Positions 6,351-13,019 of a stretch of DNA of 26,537 bases are shown here, piece by piece. Source of the DNA: a virus; the IMG/VR virus record IMGVR_UViG_3300037189_019624, positions 1 through 26,537 of that record. One strand, written 5' to 3'. Numbering within the stretch: position 1 is the first letter of the stretch; the number at the start of each line of letters is the position of its first letter. The notes beneath the pieces were generated by a model. The model had not been told where the DNA came from. It saw nothing but the letters and a program-made list of their open reading frames with translations, and searched no databases. A program made the translations under genes and the position numbers.

Positions 6351-8218
6351 CCCCAGAAATTATCAAACGCCTTGAGGCTGAAATTCAGGACGAGAAGCTG
6401 GATGAGCTGCGGACTATGCTGGTTAGGAATCTGAACCGGTCTCGCGGCGACATGGCTAAGAGCTATCCCGCTTGGGACAAAGCTCTTGATACCTATCGTT
6501 CTATTCGCACCGCTGATGCACAAGACGCACGTGCGCGAAACAAAAACGAACCTGAAAAGATGACCGTGCCGCTATCCTTTGCGCAGGTCAACACGCTTGT
6601 CACCTTTCTTTTTCTTGCTTACACGCAAAAAGAATCTATCTTTGAACTTGAAGCCACAGGTCCGGAAGACTACGGTCCAATTCGTGATGCTTGTCAGGCC
6701 ATCCTTCAACGTGAAGAACGGCAAACTCGCTATTATTCCAAGCTTGTCCAGGCACTGCTTGACATGGCTCGATTTAAAATTGGTGTTTTAAAAACCACTT
6801 GGCGCTATGACACCAAAATGGTCAAGCGTGAACAACCTTCTATGGAACTTCCTTTTGCTGGCATGGGTGGAATTACCATGGCAATGGAAATGCCTGAGCT
6901 TCAAGACGATGAAGTCACCACCTACGAAGGTAACGAGGTAGATATTATCTCGCCTTACAATTTCTTTTTTGACACTCGGCAGCCAATTTCTCGCTGGCAG
7001 CAAGGTCGCTTTGCAGCAGATGAAAGCGAATACCACTTTCAAGACCTTCGCGCCATGGAAAAGGCTGGGTCATTGACCGGAACCAAGCACATTACAGCAT
7101 TCACCGCCGAAGCTTGGAAAAAGCGTGATCAAGGAACAAGGTTAGGTAGTGTTTCTCCGCAAGATACTAAGGTTGGAGAACCTAAAAAAGACTTTATGGT
7201 CTGCCTAACGACGGTTCAAGCTAAGATTGTTCCAGCAGATTATGACCTTAGTGACTCTCAGGAGGAAGAAATTTGGGTTTTTGCTATGGCAAATGATCAA
7301 CGCATTCTTGCAGCTAAGCCTTTGAATGCTCCTCATGGTGAATTTACCTATGACATTTTATCCCTTTCTCCTGATCAGCATGCCGAGATGTCTGATTCTC
7401 TTTCTTCACTGATTGATCCTCTGCAAGAAGTTATCACATGGTTGATTAACGCTCGTGTTGCCGCAGTTCGGCAGAACATTGAAGGTCGTTTTGTTGTTGA
7501 TCCTAGTTTTGTCGATCTTTCCACCCTTACCGCTGGTAGTAAATACATACTTCTTAAGAAGAACGCACCTTATAACCAGGGTGTTGCTGCATTTATTAGC
7601 CAGCTTAAGACCGTCGATCCAACGGTTACCCACATGCAAGATGTTCAGAGCTTGTCTCAGATCATGCAGGTGGTTTCAGGCGTGAACGAAAACTCTATGG
7701 GCCAGGTTGCTTCGGGCCGACGTTCCGCTACCGAAAACCGTGCAGCCAATGCTGGCGCAGCTTCTCGCATGAAGCTGATTGCTGCCACTGTGTGGATCGA
7801 CGGTCTTGCTCCCCAAGGACGCAAGATGCTGCTTAATTGCCGGCAAGATTTGACCTATGAGACTTATGAAAAAATCCTGGGTGAGTCTGCTATTAACACC
7901 TATGATAGTTTCCATCCACAGGACCCAGTAGAACTTCTTGGCAACGAAGACTATTTCTGCTACGACGGCACGCTGTCTTCTGAGAAGAATTACATGGCAC
8001 AGTCTTTGCAGGAGCTTATCATTGCTCTGGCCTCTAATCCTGAACTGGCTCAAGCTGCTGGCTTTGACCTAGTCGCGATGACTAAAGAAGCCTTTGCTCT
8101 GCGTGGGCTTAAAAATCTAGATCGTTTCCAACTCCCACCTCAACCTCAAAATGGACCAATCCCACCAACTCTCCCGCCAGGAAGCGGACCAGCTCCTGCT
8201 CTCCCTCCAGCTGCTTGA
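6347..8218 (+). CDS. Portal protein
   Basis: The 623-residue product lies directly before the scaffold and capsid genes and after the terminase, the usual place for the dodecameric portal through which DNA is packaged. Recognisable portal-like segments are the membrane-free helical N-terminal region, KMTVPLSFAQVNTLVTFLFL, LLDMARFKIGVLKTTWRYD, VDIISPYNFFFDTRQPI and ADESEYHFQDLRAM. Further on are DSLSSLIDPLQEVITWLINA, then GRFVVDPSFVDLSTL, and the crown-side ATENRAANAGAASRMKLIA. The tail is a Pro-rich linker (PPQPQNGPIPPTLPPGSGPA) whose DNA also encodes the start of the next gene in another frame. Length is in the range of podovirus portals. The start is fixed by an ATGA overlap with the previous gene. 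Confidence 0.88.
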   Translation: MTPEIIKRLEAEIQDEKLDELRTMLVRNLNRSRGDMAKSYPAWDKALDTYRSIRTADAQDARARNKNEPEKMTVPLSFAQVNTLVTFLFLAYTQKESIFELEATGPEDYGPIRDACQAILQREERQTRYYSKLVQALLDMARFKIGVLKTTWRYDTKMVKREQPSMELPFAGMGGITMAMEMPELQDDEVTTYEGNEVDIISPYNFFFDTRQPISRWQQGRFAADESEYHFQDLRAMEKAGSLTGTKHITAFTAEAWKKRDQGTRLGSVSPQDTKVGEPKKDFMVCLTTVQAKIVPADYDLSDSQEEEIWVFAMANDQRILAAKPLNAPHGEFTYDILSLSPDQHAEMSDSLSSLIDPLQEVITWLINARVAAVRQNIEGRFVVDPSFVDLSTLTAGSKYILLKKNAPYNQGVAAFISQLKTVDPTVTHMQDVQSLSQIMQVVSGVNENSMGQVASGRRSATENRAANAGAASRMKLIAATVWIDGLAPQGRKMLLNCRQDLTYETYEKILGESAINTYDSFHPQDPVELLGNEDYFCYDGTLSSEKNYMAQSLQELIIALASNPELAQAAGFDLVAMTKEAFALRGLKNLDRFQLPPQPQNGPIPPTLPPGSGPAPALPPAA

Positions 8219-8435
8219 AAAAAATGAAGCTTTTTTAGTTTTTCGTCAAGAAGCTCAGGAACTTTATGACCGCTCGATTAATTCCATTCTTCAAGACACT
8301 CCTGTTGACATTCGCACCTTTTTCATTCGTGAACGCTTAATCGGTGCAACGCAGGAACTTAAACGCTTTCTCGATCAACCTACAACAATGGCTGACGATT
8401 TAAACCAACAAATAACACAACACAACAATGCCTAA
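8151..8435 (+). CDS. 94-residue helical protein overlapping the portal gene
   Basis: The gene begins inside the last 68 bases of the portal gene in a different frame and overlaps the scaffold start by eight bases. The product is mostly helical and charged, including SRQEADQLLLSLQLLEKNEA and FRQEAQELYDRSINSILQD, then VDIRTFFIRERLIGATQELK. It has no recognised motif. Small coiled or helical proteins between portal and scaffold occur in many podovirus-like phages and may help head assembly, which is inference. The ATG at 8151 is the first in this frame that gives a continuous product, and the overlapped portal portion is a low-complexity Pro-rich tail able to tolerate a second frame. A later non-ATG start inside the frame cannot be excluded. 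Confidence 0.68.
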   Translation: MDQSHQLSRQEADQLLLSLQLLEKNEAFLVFRQEAQELYDRSINSILQDTPVDIRTFFIRERLIGATQELKRFLDQPTTMADDLNQQITQHNNA

Positions 8436-9183
8436 TAACAATGATTTGGAGGACGATCTTAATGATGACCTCCCCGAGGACGATATCCTCGATGACAACG
8501 ATAACGTCGATCCTAACGATGACGATAACAGTGATGACCTTTCTGATTCTAAGAATCAAAATCTCACACCTGAACAAATTGCTGATCTAGCTGCTCAGAC
8601 GGCTATGCGAGTTCAACCTCGTCAACAACAGCAAATTCCACAACTTAGCCCAGAAGAACTGGATGCTAGACTTAACCGTTACAAAGTCAACGCTGACTTT
8701 GTCAAGCTTCTCCGTGATCCGGAAGCTCAACCAGAAAAACTAGTCGAAGCTTTCCAAGCAATGCTCGACGGAACAGCCAAGCATGCTGTTACTTCTTCCC
8801 AGTTTCTCTATCAAAACGACCTTGGTCCTATTCAGCAAAAGCTTCAGGCACAAGAAGCTTTTGTTCGTGAACAGCAGACCAGGACATTTGTCAAAAACGT
8901 GGGCTCACAATACCCATCCTTGGCAAAATACGACCAGGTGATTCGCCAAGCAACAACCCTTGTTTCGCAAAGTGGCTATATTCCCAAGAGTCATTCCGAC
9001 GCGCGTCGTCAGGTTGCTCTTCAAGCCCAGCAAATCATCCGTCAGATTGATCCCCAATTTTCCTTGAAAGCTAATCCAGCTCGACAGGCTAGTGGCTTTA
9101 GCCCTCGACGTTCGTCCTATGGAGGTGGACAAAACGTCCCAGCTAAAACCGGTGCAGGCAGTTTCGCAGATTACCTCCGTTAA
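8428..9183 (+). CDS. Capsid scaffolding protein
   Basis: The 251-residue protein sits directly upstream of the major capsid gene. Its N-terminal 45 residues are extremely acidic, with repeated Asp/Asn (for example DDLNDDLPEDDILDDND). A helical, Gln-rich middle follows, with NLTPEQIADLAAQTAMRVQ and PEELDARLNRYKVNADFVKL. The C-terminus is basic and flexible, ending in SPRRSSYGGG and then GAGSFADYLR. An acidic disordered start, helical core and basic C-terminal capsid-binding end are the hallmarks of phage scaffolding proteins, which template prohead assembly and then leave. No protease motif (Ser-His) is visible, so the protein is not itself a maturation protease. The gap to the capsid gene is 22 A-rich bases. 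Confidence 0.8.
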   Translation: MPNNNDLEDDLNDDLPEDDILDDNDNVDPNDDDNSDDLSDSKNQNLTPEQIADLAAQTAMRVQPRQQQQIPQLSPEELDARLNRYKVNADFVKLLRDPEAQPEKLVEAFQAMLDGTAKHAVTSSQFLYQNDLGPIQQKLQAQEAFVREQQTRTFVKNVGSQYPSLAKYDQVIRQATTLVSQSGYIPKSHSDARRQVALQAQQIIRQIDPQFSLKANPARQASGFSPRRSSYGGGQNVPAKTGAGSFADYLR

Positions 9184-9205
9184 TCACAAATACCAATAAA
9201 TCAAA

Positions 9206-10588
9206 ATGTTAGGTCTCATCTCTTCTACTGACTTGGAGGCACGTTACTCCGAGCGCGCAATGCGCCAAATCTTCTGGAAATATCCACAAGGTAAGGCAAT
9301 TCTTTCTTATCTTCTTAGTCTTATGGACAAAGAGGAAACTGACAAACCCAAGTTCTCTTGGTTTGAGCAGTCTCATAAACATCAGGAAAGCACGACGGCA
9401 ACGTCGGGTTCTCTTGGCGGCGGTGGCGCTGGTCCGTTTGTTAATTCGACAAACACCACTAGCCAAGCTGCTGCTGGCTTCACCTGGACTTCAGGCACTA
9501 CTTATGGCATCTATGTTGCTGATGCAAGCAAGTTTCTTGTCGATGACTGCGTGTGGATTAAGCGCGTGCCAAACGCAGCTGCTTCCGCTTTCCTTGATCT
9601 TAAAGGTGTTGTTACTGCTATCGATACAGCTTTGAATTACATCCTTGTCACTTCTACCGAAACTATTGCTTCGGTCAGCAATGACACTGATGCTAATTCT
9701 ATTGCTGTGATCAATATTGGTAAGTCCGCTGCTGAGGGTGATCGCTCTCGTCAAGGCCGTGTTGAATTTCCGATTGAACCGGAAAACTACACGCAGATCT
9801 TCCGTCAAGCTGTTGGTCCGTTTCCGTCCACTGCTCTCAAAGCTGGTCTTCGCTTTGACAAAACTGGCATTTACGCCAGCGCTGTTAAGCAAGCTTCGCT
9901 GGACATCACTGAAGCTATTGAAATGGCTTGCTTCTTTAGTGAGCGTGGCGTTCAAACTGTAGTCAATCAAAATGGCAGTTCTGTTCCTCGTCGCCAAACT
10001 GGTGGTGTTCTCTGGTTCCTGAAGCAGTATGAACTTGCTAATGGTGGCACGTTCCTTTACCGCGATGGTGCTTCTGCTATTACTAGCAGCGCCTGGCAGA
10101 CTGAGGAAGCTAAGCGTGTTATTCAGGTCAACGGTAACATCACTTGCGCTCAGCTTGAAGGTCTTCTTCGCCGCGCGTTTGAAAACACTGCTGATGGTTC
10201 TTTTGAAAAGCTGCTTGTTTGCGGTTCTACTCTCTATGACGTCTTCCAACGTTACTTCGCTCTGAAGTCTATCAAGACTACAATGCTGAAGACCAAGGAA
10301 GAATCCTACGGTATGACCATCAACATGTGGGAATCTCCTTGGGGCACTCTGTATCTCAAGTCTCATCCTCTCTTCCAGCGCCAAGCTTTCCGCTCTACGG
10401 GCTTTGTCCTTGACGTTGGTTGCCTTAGCTGGATGGATATGAATGATCGTGAAATCACTTTGCTCAAGAATCGTCAAAACAACGACGAAGACGGCCGCAA
10501 AGATGAATTCCTTGGTGAAGGTGGTCTTGTTGTAAAGGCTCCTGAAAATCATCTCTACCTGGAGGGTATCACTGGTCTTACGGTGTAA
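9206..10588 (+). CDS. Major capsid protein, resembling the DUF5309/SU10-type family
   Basis: The 460-residue product occupies the standard place after the scaffold. It starts MLGLISSTDLEARYSERAMR, continues with QIFWKYPQGKAILSYLLS and has KFSWFEQSHKHQ near residue 50. Later come RQGRVEFPIEPENYTQIFRQ, SLDITEAIEMACFFSERGVQ, and FEKLLVCGSTLYDVFQRYF followed by SPWGTLYLKSHPLFQRQAF. This pattern agrees with DUF5309-type HK97-fold capsid proteins of SU10-like podoviruses. Residues of about 68-170 form a Gly/Thr-rich insertion (SGSLGGGGAGPF onward) that could be a surface-exposed extra domain. No N-terminal delta domain is apparent, which agrees with a separate scaffold. Codon use is strongly biased to CTT, CGT, GCT and GGT, as expected for the most abundant protein. 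Confidence 0.88.
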   Translation: MLGLISSTDLEARYSERAMRQIFWKYPQGKAILSYLLSLMDKEETDKPKFSWFEQSHKHQESTTATSGSLGGGGAGPFVNSTNTTSQAAAGFTWTSGTTYGIYVADASKFLVDDCVWIKRVPNAAASAFLDLKGVVTAIDTALNYILVTSTETIASVSNDTDANSIAVINIGKSAAEGDRSRQGRVEFPIEPENYTQIFRQAVGPFPSTALKAGLRFDKTGIYASAVKQASLDITEAIEMACFFSERGVQTVVNQNGSSVPRRQTGGVLWFLKQYELANGGTFLYRDGASAITSSAWQTEEAKRVIQVNGNITCAQLEGLLRRAFENTADGSFEKLLVCGSTLYDVFQRYFALKSIKTTMLKTKEESYGMTINMWESPWGTLYLKSHPLFQRQAFRSTGFVLDVGCLSWMDMNDREITLLKNRQNNDEDGRKDEFLGEGGLVVKAPENHLYLEGITGLTV

Positions 10589-10591
10589 TTT

Positions 10592-10921
10592 ATGCCTGCA
10601 CTTACTGAAGCAAATGTGACGACTGAGCTTGGATTTTTTCAAGTTTCCTCGCCATATCAAATCCGCACGACCCAGGTTACTTTGGTTCTATCCAGCCAAG
10701 GCGGCACAACCAACACGGTTGACGCTGTTACGCTGGGTTATTCCAAACTTCTTGGTTCCACGCTGGCTCAGAAATCCGATGATGCTCTTGCACTACCCAC
10801 GTGCCCAAGCTACGACGGAACTAAGCTGTTTTTCTACAATCCTGCACAAGCCACTGACGCGAATCGTGATGATCCTGTTGATGTGACCGGAACTTTCCGG
10901 GTGCTTGTTTGGGGTGTTTAA
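10592..10921 (+). CDS. 109-residue capsid-associated protein candidate (cement or decoration)
   Basis: The product is a small, probably beta-rich protein: LTEANVTTELGFFQVSSPYQ, TTQVTLVLSSQGGTTNTVDA, then CPSYDGTKLFFYNPAQA and a closing TGTFRVLVWGV strand. The gene begins three bases after the capsid stop and ends at a terminator-like hairpin, so it is expressed together with the capsid protein, probably at a high level. Small proteins in this position often cement or decorate the capsid lattice. I see no homology that proves this, and the assignment is from location and composition. The start context is TTTATGCCT, without a Shine-Dalgarno site. Confidence 0.65.
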   Translation: MPALTEANVTTELGFFQVSSPYQIRTTQVTLVLSSQGGTTNTVDAVTLGYSKLLGSTLAQKSDDALALPTCPSYDGTKLFFYNPAQATDANRDDPVDVTGTFRVLVWGV

Positions 10922-10935
10922 CTCTTTAGGCTTCG

Positions 10936-10966
10936 GCCCGTGGGCCTTCAACCACGGGCACTTTTC
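10936..10966 (+). terminator. Terminator-like hairpin after the capsid gene pair
   Basis: A perfect eight-base-pair stem pairs 10936-10943 (GCCCGTGG) with 10952-10959 (CCACGGGC) around an eight-base loop. ACTTTTCC follows, a weaker T-tract than at the first terminator. The upstream half can also fold as GGC-TTCG-GCC at 10929-10938, a very stable tetraloop type that excludes the long stem. A partial or regulated terminator is therefore possible. Confidence 0.7.
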
Positions 10967-10978
10967 CTCACAAATTAA

Positions 10979-11164
10979 ATGAAACTTCCTATTCACTCCT
11001 ACGATGGTATGCCTGGCGCTGCCAAAGACGTTAAAGACACTGCTATGCTTGACACTACCGCGCGTGAAAGTGTCAAACGCACTTCTGGCCCTACCCCGAA
11101 CTATGACCGCTCGAAGGTCAAACATGGTTCTTTTGGTAGCCTTGGTGTTCGCGGTCACGCTTAA
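10979..11164 (+). CDS. 61-residue protein downstream of the capsid genes, function unknown
   Basis: The product begins MKLPIHSYDGMPGAAKDV and ends with a Gly-rich basic tail, VKHGSFGSLGVRGHA. It is hydrophilic, has no membrane segment and carries net positive charge. It lies alone between the capsid-side terminator hairpin and the adaptor gene, with 24 bases after it and no Shine-Dalgarno site. Codon use (CGC, ACT, GGT, GCT) matches the neighbouring structural genes, which supports it being translated. The function is unknown; a small head protein or an internal basic peptide is possible. Confidence 0.58.
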   Translation: MKLPIHSYDGMPGAAKDVKDTAMLDTTARESVKRTSGPTPNYDRSKVKHGSFGSLGVRGHA

Positions 11165-11188
11165 CATCTAACCCTTAGTGCCCTCGCT

Positions 11189-11953
11189 ATGACTATTGGA
11201 CAAATCAAAGAAGTAATCGCTGCGAATCTTAAAAAGGAAACCTCTTCCTTTGTCAAAGGTTCCGGTGCAACTGAAATCAATCTGCTCCACCTTGCGTTAA
11301 ACAACGCTCGAAAAGTTGCAGAGAAGTTTCATGATTTTTCCATCTGTCGTAAGCGAGGGCACTTTTCTTACACTGGAACCGCTATTGATTGGCGCACACC
11401 AACGTGGTTTTCTGGCACCGGAACCGCTCGAAAAATTAAGTTCTGGTATGAGCGCGTTTCTGGCACATCGGGAAGCGGCGCTTACGGAGGTGTTGACCGC
11501 ACGCTTAAAGCTCTTACGCAGGAACAACTTGCTAGGTTGTATGCGAGGGAAGACTATCGTGTGGCTCCTCTGGAAACAGCTCAGCGGTATCTTGCTGACT
11601 CTGACCCTGCTTTTGGTAACGACCCTCTTTTGGGACAGAATTACGTTATTATTGAAGGACATAATTTTTACTTGCATCCAGCTACAACTACAACTCGGTT
11701 GATTGTGGCTGATGCTTTTTATTGGTGGACCGATTGGTCGGCTGATAATAATACAGACTGGTGGACAGACTATGGCACCGAGTTTCTTGTTCTACAGTCT
11801 ATTGTTGAATTGAATCGGTTGTCGCATACTTTTGTCGGCAATGTGGAAGGAAATCTTCCGCCGCCAGTTAAAGAAGCTGCGCGGGCACTTAACGAACTAG
11901 TTCAACTGGATAAAGATTCCTCTGAAGGTGCAATCACTATTGAAGATCTATGA
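11189..11953 (+). CDS. Head-tail adaptor (connector) protein
   Basis: The 254-residue product follows the capsid module and precedes the internal virion proteins, the place of the ring protein that docks under the portal. It starts with a helical IGQIKEVIAANLKKETSSFV, then LLHLALNNARKVAEKFHDFS. A glycine-rich central part follows, then the aromatic segment IVADAFYWWTDWSADNNTDW and a C-terminal helix, KEAARALNELVQLDKDSS. The ADxFYWWTDW..D..TDW pattern followed by ETFL-like helices resembles adaptor proteins of SU10-like and related podoviruses. Assignment as adaptor is an inference from pattern and order; a tail-completion protein is the alternative. Its stop overlaps the next start as ATGA (11950). 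Confidence 0.62.
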   Translation: MTIGQIKEVIAANLKKETSSFVKGSGATEINLLHLALNNARKVAEKFHDFSICRKRGHFSYTGTAIDWRTPTWFSGTGTARKIKFWYERVSGTSGSGAYGGVDRTLKALTQEQLARLYAREDYRVAPLETAQRYLADSDPAFGNDPLLGQNYVIIEGHNFYLHPATTTTRLIVADAFYWWTDWSADNNTDWWTDYGTEFLVLQSIVELNRLSHTFVGNVEGNLPPPVKEAARALNELVQLDKDSSEGAITIEDL

Positions 11954-12600
11954 GACAACAACAAAATGATCCTATCGCTCAGGCGATGCAAATTTTACAG
12001 TTTATTACCCAACGTCGTGGGCAGCAGGCGGGCATTGAACAAGAGGCTCGTAGACTTGACTTGCAGGAGCAACAATTTCAGCAAAATCGGGATCAATTTA
12101 GCCGAGGGCTTGAGTGGCAAAAGCAAGATGCGCAAACAAAAAATGATCAGTTTACGCGTGATCTGGCTTTAAGAGAATTAGCCCAAAAGCAAGCGATGGA
12201 AGAAGCTAAACAGAATTTTCTTTGGAACCAAACGCAGGCTAAACAGAAAAATGAGCAATGGAACGCTGAACAAGCTCAGCGGATTATGGAAAATACGCGC
12301 AATAATATGGCGCAACCGGTTGATCAAGCTTATAAGCAAATGCTTATTGATAAAGCTAGGGCTGAAATGCTTGGTCAGGATAAAGATCCACAAATGATGC
12401 AAGCAGAGCTGGATCGCGATAAGATGATTGCTGCAGTGTTGCAAGATCAAATTAACAACGCATCTCCAATGGAACGTGGAAGACTTCAAGATCAGCTGCA
12501 AACTTACATGTATCAAAGATACAAAGATGTAATTCCTCCTTTGCGAGATTATAATCAAGACGAACTAAGAGCAATGCAAACGTATCAAACTCCACAATAA
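11950..12600 (+). CDS. Gln-rich coiled-coil virion protein, ejection-protein candidate
   Basis: The 216-residue product is extraordinarily rich in Gln, Asn and charged residues and almost entirely helical: QAGIEQEARRLDLQEQQFQQ, RDQFSRGLEWQKQDAQTKND and EEAKQNFLWNQTQAKQKNEQ, with no cysteine and few aromatics until the C-terminus. Proteins like this, encoded between the adaptor and a giant internal protein, are usually internal core or ejection proteins that leave the particle with DNA. That is inferred from composition and place. The start is fixed by an ATGA overlap with the adaptor stop. No domain is recognised, and a scaffold-like chaperone for the giant protein is an alternative. Confidence 0.65.
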   Translation: MRQQQNDPIAQAMQILQFITQRRGQQAGIEQEARRLDLQEQQFQQNRDQFSRGLEWQKQDAQTKNDQFTRDLALRELAQKQAMEEAKQNFLWNQTQAKQKNEQWNAEQAQRIMENTRNNMAQPVDQAYKQMLIDKARAEMLGQDKDPQMMQAELDRDKMIAAVLQDQINNASPMERGRLQDQLQTYMYQRYKDVIPPLRDYNQDELRAMQTYQTPQ

Positions 12601-12605
12601 TAGTT

Positions 12606-13010
12606 ATGCTTGACTTTACTTCAGATCCACTTTCAACTAGAAAAGCTGTTCGTGTTGGTGGTGTGCGGCGCAGAGATGAAACCCAGGAACAAATGCAACA
12701 AAGGTTGTATGGTGGTCAGGGTTATGGTGTTGCAACAGAAGATCTTAAAACGATTTTTCCAGGAACAACGCAGAATCAACAAATGGAAGATCCTAATACT
12801 AATATGCTTTTTCTTAACAGCCAAGGCATTGGTAATATGGGAATGTCTGATTACCAGCAAGGATTTTCAAACTATCCACAGGCTTCTGATTCTGGTGCAC
12901 TCTATACTAATAGAGTTACTGTTAATAACAATCTTCGCAAGCGCGGAGGAACACAGGACCAAATGCAACCTGGTCTATATACAAACATGACAAACTTTCA
13001 ATATCTTTAA
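12606..13010 (+). CDS. 134-residue low-complexity virion protein with an internal duplication
   Basis: The product is rich in Gln, Asn, Gly and Tyr and looks largely disordered (for example MGMSDYQQGFSNYPQASDSG). A 16-residue unit is present twice, at residues 20-35 and 110-125, with nine identical positions; the DNA of its core is even closer. No catalytic motif, cysteine or membrane segment is present. It starts six bases after the previous stop and ends ten bases before the next gene, within the block leading to the giant protein. It may be a minor internal virion protein. I recognise no family. Confidence 0.58.
   Translation: MLDFTSDPLSTRKAVRVGGVRRRDETQEQMQQRLYGGQGYGVATEDLKTIFPGTTQNQQMEDPNTNMLFLNSQGIGNMGMSDYQQGFSNYPQASDSGALYTNRVTVNNNLRKRGGTQDQMQPGLYTNMTNFQYL
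12663..12980 (+). repeat. Pair of related 48-base units inside the 134-residue protein gene
   Basis: Unit 1 covers 12663-12710 (residues 20-35) and unit 2 covers 12933-12980 (residues 110-125). Both encode [VL]R[RK]R..TQ[ED]QMQ..LY. Within them, ACCCAGGAACAAATGCAAC and ACACAGGACCAAATGCAAC differ at only two of nineteen bases. Similarity at base level suggests fairly recent duplication or gene conversion, or selection for the same motif. Confidence 0.6.
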
Positions 13011-13019
13011 TTAAGAATT

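Noticed and set aside
9491-10660. A 389-codon open frame on the minus strand antisense to the capsid gene
   Set aside because: It is a mirror of the strongly biased codon use of the capsid gene, its product has no recognisable pattern, and the plus-strand capsid protein is certain.
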